Positions 43,472 to 55,740 of a stretch of 64,000 bases of DNA are shown piece after piece. Numbering within the stretch: the first letter of the stretch is position 1; each line of letters begins with the position of its first letter. The position numbers and the translations under genes are program-made. The notes beneath the pieces were generated by a model. It saw only the letters and a program-made list of their open reading frames with translations, did no database searches and had not been told where the DNA came from. The stretch comes from Tupaia tana (Eukaryota > Chordata > Mammalia > Scandentia > Tupaiidae): positions 11,073,378 to 11,137,377 of the forward strand of contig JAKSZU010000029.1 in NCBI GenBank assembly GCA_026018925.1, read 5' to 3'.

Positions 43472-43636
43472 TTATAATTTTTTTTCATAATTTTGACTAT
43501 TTTTTCTAATTTGACCAGAAAGTGACAGAGAAAGGGGGAGATGGAAAGTGAGAAAGTAAGCTCTCAGGTCCAGGACTCTAACCACAATCAGTCTTGTAGG
43601 AAACCAGTATCTTAACCATGGCATCTTCTGGCCCCA
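43472..43636 (-). repeat. Short-form tRNA-SINE, old
   Basis: TTTGACCAGAAAGTGACAGA marks the end of the CT-rich segment; head ends in TCTTCTGGCCCC. Confidence 0.8.
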
Positions 43637-44008
43637 GTCTTTGATGAAATTTTAATGGAGGTTTTGCAACAGGACTTAAGAAGTTTAGGTCTCTGTAGTC
43701 AGAGAAATTTACAGAGAATGAGTAACAAAGATCTCATTCACCTGGCATTCTCAGTAACTTGAGAATTGAGAAACAGAAGGAACATTTCCCTTTCTTTCAA
43801 TAACACTGCCCACCAGGGAAATCAGGGACTATGGTTGGAGTCACATATGGGAAAGGTGCCTAATGAGCCAAAATAGGGAGCTGTAAATATCTCTTTTGCT
43901 GTCATCATTCTAGGAGTATAAACTTTGGCTGCAAAGGGCAGGGTTTACTTTTGGAGTCCTAAGTTGGTTTAGGGGACCAACACTTGACTCCATCCTGCTT
44001 TCTTTTCT

Positions 44009-44402
44009 TATTTATTTATTTATTTATTTATTTACTTATTTTTTCATTTCATTTTCTTCCATACATTCAATCACATTATTATTTGTCCTACAAAATGGAT
44101 ATTTCAAAAGGTGAACATTTCTCCCTAGTACTGTTGATAAAACTACGAAATATCTTCAATGGATAATACCACACCTCTTTGTGCCGTTAATGCTTTTCCT
44201 CCCTGTCCCTCCCCCAAATGTCCTTCCTCAGATCCTCCTCTTTCACACACACTGTATCTGGTATTTACATCTATATACTGCATTTCTATATCCTTTAGAC
44301 AATTAGTTTCAGTCATAGAGTGCAAACACTTGGTATATATTAAGTGGGGACATACAATGCCATGCTAGGCATTGTATGTCCCCACTTAATATATACCGAA
44401 TG
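44009..44402 (-). repeat. 5'-truncated LINE-1 3' UTR with fold-back 5' end
   Basis: Target duplication CCTGCTTTCTTTTCT at 43,994-44,008 and 44,403-44,417. (TTTA)n tail at left, then the LINE-1 3' UTR module. The far end is a perfect inverted repeat (next entry). Confidence 0.88.
44332..44397. repeat. Perfect hairpin, 30-nt arms, 6-nt loop
   Basis: Arms 44,332-44,361 and 44,368-44,397 are exact reverse complements, starting GGTATATATTAAGTGGGG and separated by ATGCTA. It lies at the 5' end of the truncated LINE-1 and inside its target duplications, so it was made during that insertion. Confidence 0.95.
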
Positions 44403-45195
44403 CCTGCTTTCTTTTCTAGGGTCAGAGATTAAGTCTCCATCTTCAACTGTCTAAAAAATATTTTGCTTGTACACAGAGGCCTTCATTCCAGAGATCCCTT
44501 ATAGTTGATCTGAGAGTGCAATAGAAACAGTACAGAGGGAATAAAAGCTGAGAATGTTTCCCTGAGGTTACCTGACAGCTACAGTATTCCAGCCCAACTC
44601 ATCAGATTGATATGATGGTGGATTTCTCTAACTAATTTTGTAAGGGCAAAAACTATTATACAAGGACACAAAATGAGTATAGGGTCTAACAGCTGAAAAT
44701 TAAATGAAAACCACAAAATATATCAAAATATGCTTACCCACTGTGCCTGACTCACCTACATATCTGGCACACATGCAATTTCTCAAAATAGCTTATTCAG
44801 TGCTTATTCAGTTACCCTATATTACAGCCTCCTTTTTTCTTGTGACCAAGCCAAAGCAGCCCCAGGAACTTTTGCTCAATAAACTTTCCTCTTTTTTTTT
44901 TTATTTCTTTTTTGAGATGATTGCCTCTTAAGCCTTATTTTGTATTGTGACAACCTTATTTATAACGAATTTATTTGTTCAAGAGAAGTGTGTCTGCTAG
45001 ACTTAGAAATGCAGGTATTATGCATGAGAATAAAATAATGGGAATTAAAGTTCAATTCAAAGAATGAAGAACTGAGAGATGGAAGTGATTATACTAAAAT
45101 GAGAACATATCCATTGAGTTTTAAGTTATAGAAGTAAGGAAGTGTCATATAGTTCTGGATGAATGTGCAATGAATTGAGGGTCTTTTCATCTTCA

Positions 45196-45438
45196 TTCTT
45201 TTTTAGAGATAATTTTGCTATTAGGATCATGCCCCCATGGGAGCAACAGAGGGATCGAAAGCAAGAAATCATCCCCCAAGCAGTTTAGCCACATCACAAT
45301 TCTTTCTCCTCCATTCTCCTCTTGGGTTTTGGGCATGCACTCACATGGCATGAGTTTCCAGTGCCCGACTCTGGGACACAAACCTTGGTAGGACATGGGG
45401 AATTCCAGTGACATAATCATTACACCATTTGCTGGTCC
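45196..45438 (-). repeat. Long tRNA-SINE shared by array units
   Basis: Counterpart of the copy at 27,279; body shortened around the CT-rich segment. Confidence 0.83.
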
Positions 45439-45595
45439 TTTGTCTTAATTTTTAAGATGGGTGTATTTTTCTTAATTATGTATTGGTTAAAAAAAATTCA
45501 GACAAGTGTATTGCTTGTAAATACCAACTTGCAACGATATTTCATGAGATGTGATATTTCAGGTTGAATATTTACAGGGAAATATAAATTTTATT

Positions 45596-45874
45596 ATTTA
45601 TTTATTTATTTATTTTTTTTGGAGAGGTTTTTCTTCACTATAGGGCGCGTGCGCTCGCCAGACAGACAGAGACATAGAGACAGAAAACGAGAAATCACCC
45701 CACCAGAGGGGATGGTCACGCCGCAATCCCTTCTCCTCCATTCTCCTCTCGGGATCTTGGGCACGCACGTACATGCACCTGGCGTGAGTTTTAAGCCACC
45801 GGGTCCAGGACGCGAACCGCGTTTGACTACGTGGGAGTCCAGCGACATAGCCATTACGCTAACTGCTAGTTCCC
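45596..45874 (-). repeat. Long tRNA-SINE, young subfamily
   Basis: Perfect 15-bp duplication AATATAAATTTTATT at 45,581-45,595 and 45,875-45,889. Empty in the sister sequence near 27,690. Confidence 0.95.
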
Positions 45875-46539
45875 AATATAAATTTTATTTAATACATCAA
45901 AATGGGACTATAAAAATTGTGCAATTATTGCCTTTCTGGTGAGGTTGTATATATTTGTGTCTCTCTTAGCATTTGACTTTGTGTATTAGAAGATATCTGT
46001 ATGTTTTTTGCTTTGATGTTTCAAGTCTGAGAGTTTTTATTCCTTTGATCATTTTATTTCCACACTTATGTAGCTTTCTTGCCATATTTGCTAAATACTA
46101 TTTATTTATTACACACATGTACATTGGGTCATGTGTGAGAGTTTACAGGTTTTATTTCATCAAATATTTGAATTGGTCATCCTGTACACCCGTCCTTCCC
46201 CCATTTTTATTAACTTATCTTAGAAGTATCAAATAACATCTATATGTAAGGGGCATAAGGTAGTGATGTTACATATGCATATATTATCTTAATAAATAAT
46301 TAATGAAGCAATTAACATATCAGTTTCCTCACATATTAATCTTTTATCTATATTAACATGTATAAAGTACTTTATTAGCAATTTTGAAATATTCAGTGCA
46401 TATTGCATATCAATTGTAGTCACACTAGAACTTGATCCTTCTGTCTAACAAGTTTTATATCTTTTGTCTACCATTTCCCTTTTCCCACACACCATTCCCC
46501 ACCTGAAGCCTTTGGTAACTGTCTTTCTACTCTATACTT

Positions 46540-46568
46540 CTATTTATGTATTTTTTGGGAGAGGTTTT
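46540..46568 (-). repeat. SINE tail cut at a duplication/deletion junction
   Basis: TTTTTTGGGAGAGGTTTTCAC is the first 20 or so bases of an inverted long SINE. It is directly followed by unit sequence that in unit 1 lies about 500 bp further on (31,010). A recombination breakpoint. Confidence 0.7.
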
Positions 46569-47159
46569 CACTGTGATGGGGATTGTATCTGTAACCATAA
46601 GATCTGTGTTACATGAGTGAACTAAGAATGTTAACAAACTGGGTGTCATTTATTTGTATTTATTTTCTTGAATGTGTTCACCCCAAAACTAACATCTCCT
46701 TAGGCATCCTGCTGTTATTCATTAGGGATACATAAAACCATGAATGGCAACTCCCACAGGGAGTGGGCTTTCTCAAGGCAATGAGTCTCTCCCACCTATA
46801 AAAGAGGCAAATGGCTCTCCCCACCACACAAACACACATCCTCCAATGGAGAGTTGGCAAAGTGTATGCTTCACGTTTCTGTCAGTGCTATTCAAGTTTC
46901 CTAAGGATTTGCTGGTAAGGAGACTCTATTGGTTCCTTTGGTTCTATTGGAGAGAAATCTGGATTTGAGCAGTTTGGACAATTTGGTAGAATGCAAATAA
47001 GGATCACCATGTCTAATGTAGGTCCCCTGCCTGTCTCCTCTTCTCAGTTTCTTACACATGAGGAACAAACCATCCCCTACCCCTTGAGACTCATTTGAAA
47101 TTCAAGATCATTGCCCCCCTATGTAAAATACACAGCAGTCATGTAAACAATTACAATTT

Positions 47160-47395
47160 ATTATTTTTAAGAGTTTTTTCCTACAGGGCACGTGCACACA
47201 CCATAAAGACAAAGAGAGACAGAAAGTGAGAAATCACCACCCCCAGAAAGGATGGCCATGCCACAATCCCTTCTCCTCCATTCCTCTCTCGGTATCTTGG
47301 GCATGCATGGACACTCGCCCAGTGTGAGTTTAAGCCACTAGGTCTGGGACTCGAACTGTGGTCAATTACATGGGAGTCCAGTGATATAGCCATTT
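47160..47395 (-). repeat. Long tRNA-SINE
   Basis: Interrupts AATTTGTTAAACTTGACC, which is whole at 31,585. Unit-specific. Confidence 0.87.
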
Positions 47396-47679
47396 AAACT
47401 TGACCAATAGGGCCGAAAAAAAGGTGAATATGTATATAATGAAACCCTATTGGACTAGGGTGGGCAAAGGTACTCAAAACAGACAGTGGGTGCTCTGGGA
47501 AGGGTTTTGATGAGATGAGGCTGCTGTGATTCAATTATTCGGTATGCACTGAGTTTGGGTCAACAAACTGGCCAGGCAAGGCCCTCTTAATTGGCGTACC
47601 CAAAACAATGAATTATCTCACCTGGGTGATCCATTCTCTGACTCCACACCTTTTATTATATTTTACTTTATTTTATTTG

Positions 47680-47962
47680 TTAGTTTGTTTTTATTTTTAA
47701 TTAATTAACTTACATTCATTCACTGAGCACTGTCACAGCATACACAGTGTGATTTCCCATCCAGAATATAATACATAGTTGTTTAATTATACATGTTATC
47801 ATCAATAGTTTTCCATTTCTAGTTGTACATATATACATATTTCCTCCCATTTCTTACTCTGACATTTCCCACTCTCCTCCCACACTATCTCACATATCTA
47901 CAGTAGTTTTTCATTCCTTTTTTTCTCCACATTATTTTTCTTTCACACAATTTCTGAAATAA
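47680..47962 (-). repeat. Truncated LINE-1 3' UTR (beta unit lesion)
   Basis: Duplicated counterpart of 31,861-32,190. Confidence 0.8.
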
Positions 47963-48489
47963 GCAATTGTGTGGGGCAGTGTGAACTTGATCAGTTGGAA
48001 GGAGGATTTGCCTGTTGTGTGGCATGATGAGTGTGTGGATGAGAGTGAGGTAGGGGATAAGATGACAGGAGACACACAAACCTGTTCTGGGGTAAGATGT
48101 TGGAGCCCACAGTGATGACTATGCCTAGGGTGTTTTCCAAGCCTGATCAGCTTCAACACTCAGGTCCAAATTTAATTTCTATCTCTTGTTCTGATCCTCA
48201 TTAGAGAGGTTTCCAGCATCTTTGGATTGGACAGATTTTGAAGACTTAAGGAATTCACCCAATTCTCCCTCTAAGAAAGCCAACAATTTCCTGCCTCTTC
48301 TCCTAAGGTTCTCCTGCCAAGCAAACCCTCCTTTGCCTGACTCATATATAACCTCCTTAAGCAGTGGTGTGAAATTTGTACTGCATCACCTTATTTGTCC
48401 AAAATCCTCAGGTCCAATAAGATGTCCTTTCTTCACAGGGGATTAGTTCCTTACAGAGCCAACTAGTCACCCAAGGAGCCACATCCCCC

Positions 48490-48668
48490 ACTTAAAAAAG
48501 TATTATTTATTTATTTATTACACTTGTTATTATTATTCTTAATTTGACTGGAGAGAGAAAGAGAAAGAGAAAGGGAGAGAGCAAGGCGCCTTGTTCGGGC
48601 CTTGAACTACAGTCAGCCATAATGGAATCACCTTTAACTGGCCTTTAATGACCATGCCACCTGCCAGC
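48490..48668 (-). repeat. Short-form tRNA-SINE
   Basis: Unsplit counterpart of 32,735-33,195. Confidence 0.85.
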
Positions 48669-48675
48669 AGGCATA

Positions 48676-48925
48676 TATTTTTTGTTAAAAATATATGTAT
48701 TTTTATAGGGCCTGAGTACTCACTAGAGACAAAGACAGACAATAAGAAATCTATCCCCAGGGTATGGCCATGCTGCAATCCCTTATCCTCCACTCTCCTT
48801 TCTGATTTAAAGTATACACGCACATGTGGTAGGCTTGACTTTCAAGCCTATGGGTCTTGGGCTGTTATCTTGGATGGCCATGTGGGACTTCTGAGCCTTA
48901 ACCAGTTTACCACCTGCTGGCTGCC
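48676..48925 (-). repeat. Long tRNA-SINE, old
   Basis: Counterpart of 33,225-33,468. Confidence 0.8.
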
Positions 48926-49849
48926 ATGGAAACATCTTAATGGAGTTCCAATCAAAGACTCCCTTTTACTCAGTTTCTATCTTTACCCTCAGAGTGCCAG
49001 TTGTGCAAAATCAAAATAAATTAGCTAATAGCATGACCTACTACATAGCAACATACAAACAATGAAGACAGGTTTCACCTGCCTTATTGGTTTGTCACTG
49101 GAGAATAGATCATAAGCAGGAATAATTTCCTTTCTTTGAAGACCACTGTCCACCAGGGATGTCAGGGACTATGTGTGGATGTAACATATGGGAAATGTGC
49201 CTAATGAGCCCAGGTATGGAGTTGTCAATATCTACCTTGATGTTGTCTTCTGGGGAGAATAAACCTTGACTGAACAGGACAAGGTGATTGTTTGGAGTCC
49301 TGAGTTTATTTAGGGAACCAACACTTTATTTCTTTCTGCTTTTTTGGGAAGGGAACATAACTTCAGTTTCCATCTTCAAATGTCTAGGAATAAATTGGCA
49401 CTTGTATACAGTGACTTTCATATTGGAGATCCCCATAGAGTTGATTCTGAGAGTGCAGAGGAAAAGGATCAGAGACATACTAGCTGAGAATGTTTACCAG
49501 CGTTCATCTGAGAACCAAAGAAGTCCTGCCCAAGCCAACAGATTGATGTGGTGGATTTCTTGGATAATTTTCTTAAGGACACACTGATCCAAAAACAATT
49601 ACAAAATAACACAAAACAAGGATGGGTCTAACAGCCCAAATAAGATAAATACCACAGAATGTAACAAAATATGCTTATCCCAATATGCCTGACTCACCTC
49701 CATATCTGCCACACATACAATTTCCCAAAATAGTTGAATCAGTTATCCTATGAAAGACCCTCCATTATTCTGGTGGGCATGCTGAAGCACCTTTATCTTC
49801 AGACCCTGGGGCTGACTCTTTCCTTTAAAAAAAATGAATATGCTATTAT

Positions 49850-50742
49850 TATTCTTCAGGGATGCATAAAACCATGAATGACAACTCCCACAGGGAGTGG
49901 GCTTTCTCAAGGCAATGAGTCTCTTCCACCTAAGAAGAGGCAAATGGCCCTCTTCACCACACAAACATACACCCTCAAATGCAGAGTTGGCAAAGTGTAT
50001 GCCTCAGCTTTCTCTCAGTGCTATTCAAATTTCCTAAGGATTTTCTGGTAAGGAGTCTCTATTGGTTCCTCTCTGGATCTGAGCAGTTTGGAAAATTGGG
50101 TAGAAAGCAAATAAGGAGATCATTTTGCCATGTGAAGTGTAGGTCCCCTGCCTGTATACTCTTTTCAGTTCCTTACACATGAGGAAAAAACCATCTCCTA
50201 TCAGTTGACATTCATTTGAAATACAAAACCATTGTCCCTCTATGCAAAATACACAGCATTCCTGTAAAAAAACCTACAATTTTTAAAACTTGACAAAAGG
50301 GTCTAAAAGAAAATGAATATATATGTAATGAAACCCTATTGGACTGCGGTGGGCAAAGGTGCCCAAGTCAGACAGCGGTTGCTTGGAAGGGTTTTGATGA
50401 GATGAGGCTGTTGTGATTCAGTTATTCAGTATGCACTGATTTTGGGTCAACAATCTGGCCAGGCAAGGCCCTCTTAATAAGAGTACCCAAAACAATGAAT
50501 CATCTCACTCCCAGGTGATCCATCCCCTGACTCCATCCCTTCTTATTTTATTTTATTTTACGTTTGTTAGTTTTGGTTTTTTTTTATATCAATTTTTTCT
50601 TTTTAATTAAAGAATTAACTTACATTCATTCACTGAGCATTGTCACAGCATACAAAATGTAATTTTCCATCCAGAATATACTGCATAGTTACTTAAGCAT
50701 ACAAGTTATCAGCAATAATTTCCATTTCTTGTTTCATATATA

Positions 50743-50795
<53 letters not shown>

Positions 50796-51430
50796 CCCCC
50801 CACTTCTCACTCTGATATTTCCCACCCTCCTCCCACACTGTCTCCAGTTGTTTTACATTCCTTTTTTTATTCACATTTTATTGATTCACAAAATTTCTTA
50901 AATAAGCAATTGTTTGGGGAGTGTGTGCTTGAGCAGTTGGAAGGATGATTTGCTTGTTGAGGTGTGGCATGGTGTGTGTGTGGATTTGAGCGGGAGGGGG
51001 CTAAGTTGATAGGAGACACAGAGACCTGATGTGGGGTGAGATGTTGGGACCCACAGTGATGACTATGCCTAGGGTGTTTTCCAAGTCTGATCAGCTTGAA
51101 CATTCAGGTTCAAAGTTAATTTCTGTCTATTTTTCTGATCTTCATTAAAGAAGCTTTCAGCATTTTTGGATTGGGCAGGTTTTGAAGACCTAAGGAATTC
51201 GCCCAATTCTCCTTCTAAGAAAGTCAACAATTTCCTGCCTCTTCTCCTAGGTTTCTCCTGCCAAGCAACCCCTCCTTTTCCTGACTCATACATAACCTGC
51301 ATAAACAGTGGTGTGAAATTTCTACCACGTCACCTTGTTTGTCCAAAATCCTCAGAACTAATAAGATATCTTTCCTTCACAATGGGATTAGCTCATTAAA
51401 GAACAAACTAGTTGCCCCAGGAGCCACATC
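49850..51430 (+). pseudogene. Array unit 5: dead PRR23-like copy (beta type)
   Basis: Begins abruptly at the landmark (49,866), fused to unit-end sequence (CTTTAAAAAAAATGAATATG) that in unit 1 lies before an old LINE-1. Carries the same LINE-1 in place of exon 1 (50,550-50,905) and intron-1 sequence from 50,910. Confidence 0.75.
50550..50905 (-). repeat. Truncated LINE-1 3' UTR (beta unit lesion) with expanded microsatellite
   Basis: Counterpart of 31,861-32,190. At 50,741-50,792 a (TG)n(TA)n run has grown from the short ATATATACATATGTATGTAT seen at 32,048. Confidence 0.82.
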
Positions 51431-51439
51431 CCTACTTAA

Positions 51440-51612
51440 ATAAAAAAAACTGTTTATTCATTTATTCCACATGCTATTATTATTCTTAATTTGACCAGAG
51501 AGAGACAGAAAGGGAAAGGGAGAGAGAAAACCACCTGGTCCAGGACTTGAACTACCGTTGGCCATGTGTGAGTCCAGTGCCTTTAATCACCACGCCACTT
51601 GCCAGCCTCTAG
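51440..51612 (-). repeat. Short-form tRNA-SINE
   Basis: Unsplit counterpart of 32,735-33,195. Confidence 0.85.
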
Positions 51613-51624
51613 ATTCCCCACATT

Positions 51625-51885
51625 TTTGTTAAATGTATATATATTTTTATAGGACCCGAGTACTCACTAGAGACAGAGAGAGACAGAAAATGAGAAATCA
51701 GCCCCCCTCCCCCAGGGTATGGCCATGCCACAATCCCTTATCCTCCAATTTCCTTTCTGATTTTAGGCATACATGCACAAGTGATAGGCCTGACTTTTAA
51801 GCCTTTGGGTCTTGGGCTGTTACCTTGCTTGGCCTTGTTCAAGTCCTAAGCATTAACCAGTTCACCACCTGCTGACTTGCATGGA
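51625..51885 (-). repeat. Long tRNA-SINE, old
   Basis: Counterpart of 33,225-33,468. Confidence 0.8.
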
Positions 51886-52799
51886 AACATCTTGATGGAA
51901 TTCCAATTGAAGACTATCTCTTACTCAGTTTCTATTATTACCCTTGGAGTGCCAGTTGTGCAAAAAACAAAATTAATTAGCTAATAGCATGACCTACTAG
52001 ATGGAAACATACAAACAATGAAGACAGGTTTCACCTGCCTTATTGGTTTGTCACTTGAGAATACAGCAGTAGCAGAAACAATTTCCTTTCTTTAAAGACC
52101 CTGTCTACAAGGAATGTCAGTGACTATGGGTGAATGTACCATGTGGGAAATGTGCCTAATAAGCCCAGGTAGTGAGCTGTCAATATCCCCCTTGATGTCT
52201 TCCTCCGGGGAGAAGAAACCTTGGCTGAACGGGACAAGGTGATTGTTTGGAGTCCTAAGTTTATTTAGAAAACCAAATAAACTCGATTCCTTTTTGCCTT
52301 TTTTTTCCCCTGGGGAACATACCTTCAGTCTCCATCTTCAAATGTCTAGGAAGTAATTCGCACTTGTACACAGAGACTTTCATATAGTAGGTCCCATACA
52401 CTTGAGTCTGAGAGTTCAGAGGGAAAGGATCAGAGACATAATAGCTGAGAATGTTTACCAGAGTTCACCCAAGAGCCAAAGCAGTCCTGCCCAAGCCAAG
52501 AGATTGACGTGGTGGGTTTCTTGGATAATCTTATTAAGGACACGCTGGTCCAAAAACAGCTACAGAAAGTTACAAAACAAGTATGGGTTAACAGCACAAG
52601 TAAGATAAATACCACAGTATGTAACAAAATATACTTATATCAATATGCCTGACCCATCTCCATATTCTGCCACACATGCAATTTCCCAAAATAGCTGAAC
52701 CAGTTATCCTATGAAAGATCCTCCACTATTCTGGTGGGCAGGCTGAAGCACCTTTGGCTTCACATTCCTGGGCACTCTTCTTTTTTTAAAAAAAATGTA

Positions 52800-53400
52800 T
52801 GAATATGGCTTTTAATGAAAAATGAATTTTATATAAATAGGGAAATACATATCAAACTATCCTCATTCACCATGACAACTACAGAAATATAAATAATTCA
52901 GAATAAGGAATTTTTTGTGATTATAGAGAATGTGAGCCCTCATTCAATTTGGATAGGATTTCAAAGTATTCATCACACCAGGAAACAAATTGATTGACAG
53001 TTCCTCATCAATTTAAACATATACTTACCATAAGACATAGCAATTTCACTTCTAGTTTTCTACTCACAAAAAATAAAAACATATATGCACATGAAAGGCA
53101 TTCTTAAATATTCATAGCAACATTACTCATATTTATCATTAAATAGCCTTTAGGATAATGAAAATAACACAAATTCCTAATACAACACACAGAAAAACAA
53201 ATCTGGTAAATCAGTACATGAGATGGTGTTTGGAAATACAAAGTAATGGCACTGATGTATACATGCAGAAAAAAATGCATGAATCTTGATAAAACCACAC
53301 CTTAGTGAAGGAAACCAGTTATAAATAACCATCAATGAAGTTCACTAAACTTTTCTTGGTCTATTGAGATGATGGCTTTATGGGTCTGACCTTGAAATAT
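52800..53400 (+). repeat. Old LINE-1 3' fragment
   Basis: Counterpart of 35,150-35,740 in this cycle; followed by shared unit sequence to 53,630. Confidence 0.7.
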
Positions 53401-53773
53401 GACACATTTCTTTATAATTAATTGATTTGTTAAACAAGAGTGTAGGCTAGATGTAGAAATGCAGTAAGTATGAATGCCAATTAAATGAAGGGAATGATAG
53501 TTCAATTAGAAGAGATTGAAGAAGGACTGGAAGACAGATGCGGTCTAGTAAAATTAGAACGTATCCACAGAGATGGGCAGATATAGAAATAAGATAGTAG
53601 AATATAGCTATGGATGAAAGAACTGAGGGTATTTATTTATTTATTTATTTGGACAGTATTTTGCTATATGGCGTGTGTGCTCGCCAGACAGAGACAGAGA
53701 GACAGAAAGCGAGAAATCACCTCCCTCAGGGGGGATGGCCACGCTGCAATCCCTTCTCCTCCATTCTCCTCTT

Positions 53774-54780
53774 TTTTTTTTTTCCCTTTATTTTTCTTTC
53801 TCAGATCAATCACATTCATTTTACATAAAGTTCTCATCATGATGTGTACAGTATACATACATGTATCAGTTTTCAACAGAGAACCCTACATTTTCTGGTG
53901 ACAAATGACTCCTCCCTTTCCCCCCCACGCCCACCCTCCACCACCCGCTCCCGACTACCCACTCCCCTCCCTTACCGCCTCTGGTGTCCAGATTTGTCCT
54001 TTCCGCTATCATATCATCAGATCTTTCTCCCTCTGCCAGAGTGCTGATATTATTATTATTATTATTATCATTATTTTTTTTCATTGCACATCTTTACAGT
54101 GTACAGAATGGTTTTTTCCAGCATGAGTGCAGTTCACACTAGACAAGACAGTGATACCATCACATACATCATCATCTACAGACCACCCCTCATCCCTGTG
54201 TCCATCAAACGTGATGATCGTTCCCTGAACCGCCCTCCATCACTCATTCTCATTACCTCTCCCATGCTGTCTCCAGCATCCGCAGTTGCCATCCCTGCGA
54301 CCATACCCTCCAGATCTTTCACCCCTTTTTTTTTCTTATTCTATTATGAGCTCATAGAGTTTTCCACAATAGGAAACATAGATTCTGTTCAGGGTTGGGT
54401 CAAGGGTGGGTCTCGTGCAGTTCTGCAGTTGTAGGTGAGTCTCTGTGGAATATGGTTCTAGGAGTGCAGTTCTGGTAGGCAGAGATGGTTATCAGTTGAT
54501 GTGACAGGGCCTCTATCCTGTGATTACCGAGAATGGTGTTGTGGGGATCTGCAGTGTGAGTCATCCTCGAGAATCTGGCTTCTGCAAGAATGGAAGAGTA
54601 GTTCTTGTTTTCCCTGAGGTAATGCAGGGCTGGTAACCATCATCTTCTCATTGCCCATAGGCAGCAAAAATCCTCCTATACAATATATTTCTCAATTGGT
54701 TTAAGACATCTAAAGATTCTTTCTGTTGCTTTTATTTGCAAGATCTTAATCCTTGTTTTCGGCTTCAGTTTGCCGCTCGT
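53774..54780 (-). repeat. 3' module of the composite element
   Basis: Plus-strand reading: poly(T), a first LINE-1-3'UTR-like block (to about 54,060), (ATT)n, a second block with TTTACAGTGTACAGAATGG and CTCCCATGCTGTCTCCAGC, then about 460 bp of unidentified sequence up to GGCTTCAGTTTGCCG. The doubled block resembles that of the HAL1-like element at 18.6-19.3 kb. Confidence 0.6.
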
Positions 54781-54784
54781 GACC

Positions 54785-55740
54785 GGCAGCCACACGCTGG
54801 TCCGGCGGTCGCGTGCTGGGTCATTGGCCACGCCCAGGTGCCTGCTCGGTAGCCACGTGCATGCCCGGTGGTCACGCGCAGGCCCGGCGGCCACGCGCAT
54901 GTGCAGGCCCAGTGGCCACGTCCGGGTGTAGGCCTGGCGGCCCCGCATGGGCACAGGCCCGGCGATGCGCAGGCCCGGCGGCCACACGCATGCCCGGCGG
55001 CTGCGCACGGGTGCAGGTCCAGCGGCCACGCGCAGGCCTGGCGGCTACGCGCAGGCCCGGTGGCCGCATACATGCCCGGCAGCCACACACGGGTACAGGC
55101 CCTGCAGCCACCCACAGGCGCAGGTCCGGCGGCCACGCTCAGGCTTGGCGGCCACTCGCAGACCCGGTGGCCACACACAGGCACAAGCCCTGCGGCCGCG
55201 CGCAGGACCAGCGGCGACTCGCAGGCCCGGGAGCCACACGCAGGCCCGGCAGCCATACGGCCCGGCGACCACGCTCCGGCCTGGTAGCCGTGCGTAGGTG
55301 CAGGTCCGTCGGCCACTCACAGGAGCAGGCCCGATAGCTGGGAGCAGGCCCGGCGGCCTCGCGTAGGCGCAAGCCCGGCAGCCACAGTCAGACCCGGCGA
55401 CCACTCGCAAGTCCAGGGGCCACGCGTGCGCCCAGCGGCCACCCGCAGGCCCGGCGGCCATACGGCCCGGCGACCATGCTCCGGCCTGGCAGCCGTGCGT
55501 AGGTGCAGGTCTGACGGCCACTCACAGGAGCAGGCCTGATGGCCGGGAGCAGGCCCGGCGGCCCCGCGTAGGTGCAAGCCCGGCAGCCACAGTCAGACCC
55601 GGCGGCCACTCGCAAGTACAGGGGCTACGCGTGCGCCCAGCGGCCACCCCCAGGCCCGGCGACCCTGCGCCGGTCCAGCGGCCATGCGCAGGCCCAACGG
55701 CCACACGCCAGCCCCGAGCGCGCGAATGCGCCCAGGAGCC
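54785..55740 (-). repeat. GC-rich VNTR of the composite element
   Basis: About 50 variant units of 16-22 bp around the plus-strand core GGCCCGGCGGCCACGCGCAG. A higher-order copy is visible: 55,251-55,440 recurs at an offset of 204 bp (55,455-55,644) with few differences. CpG density is very high. Open frames in it simply reflect the lack of stop triplets in such units. Confidence 0.92.

Larger units (their letters stand above)
46651..48475 (+). pseudogene. Array unit 4: dead PRR23-like copy (beta type)
   Basis: Has the landmark at 46,738-46,800, a truncated LINE-1 at 47,680-47,962 in place of TATA box and exon 1, and intron-1 sequence from 47,967. Closely similar to unit 1, but with its own SINE at 47,160. 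Confidence 0.75.

Noticed and set aside
54765-55316. Several 100-180-codon frames rich in Arg, Ala, Pro and Gly on both strands
   Set aside because: They lie in the GC-rich VNTR, where stop triplets are rare in every frame; no start context, no conserved domain.
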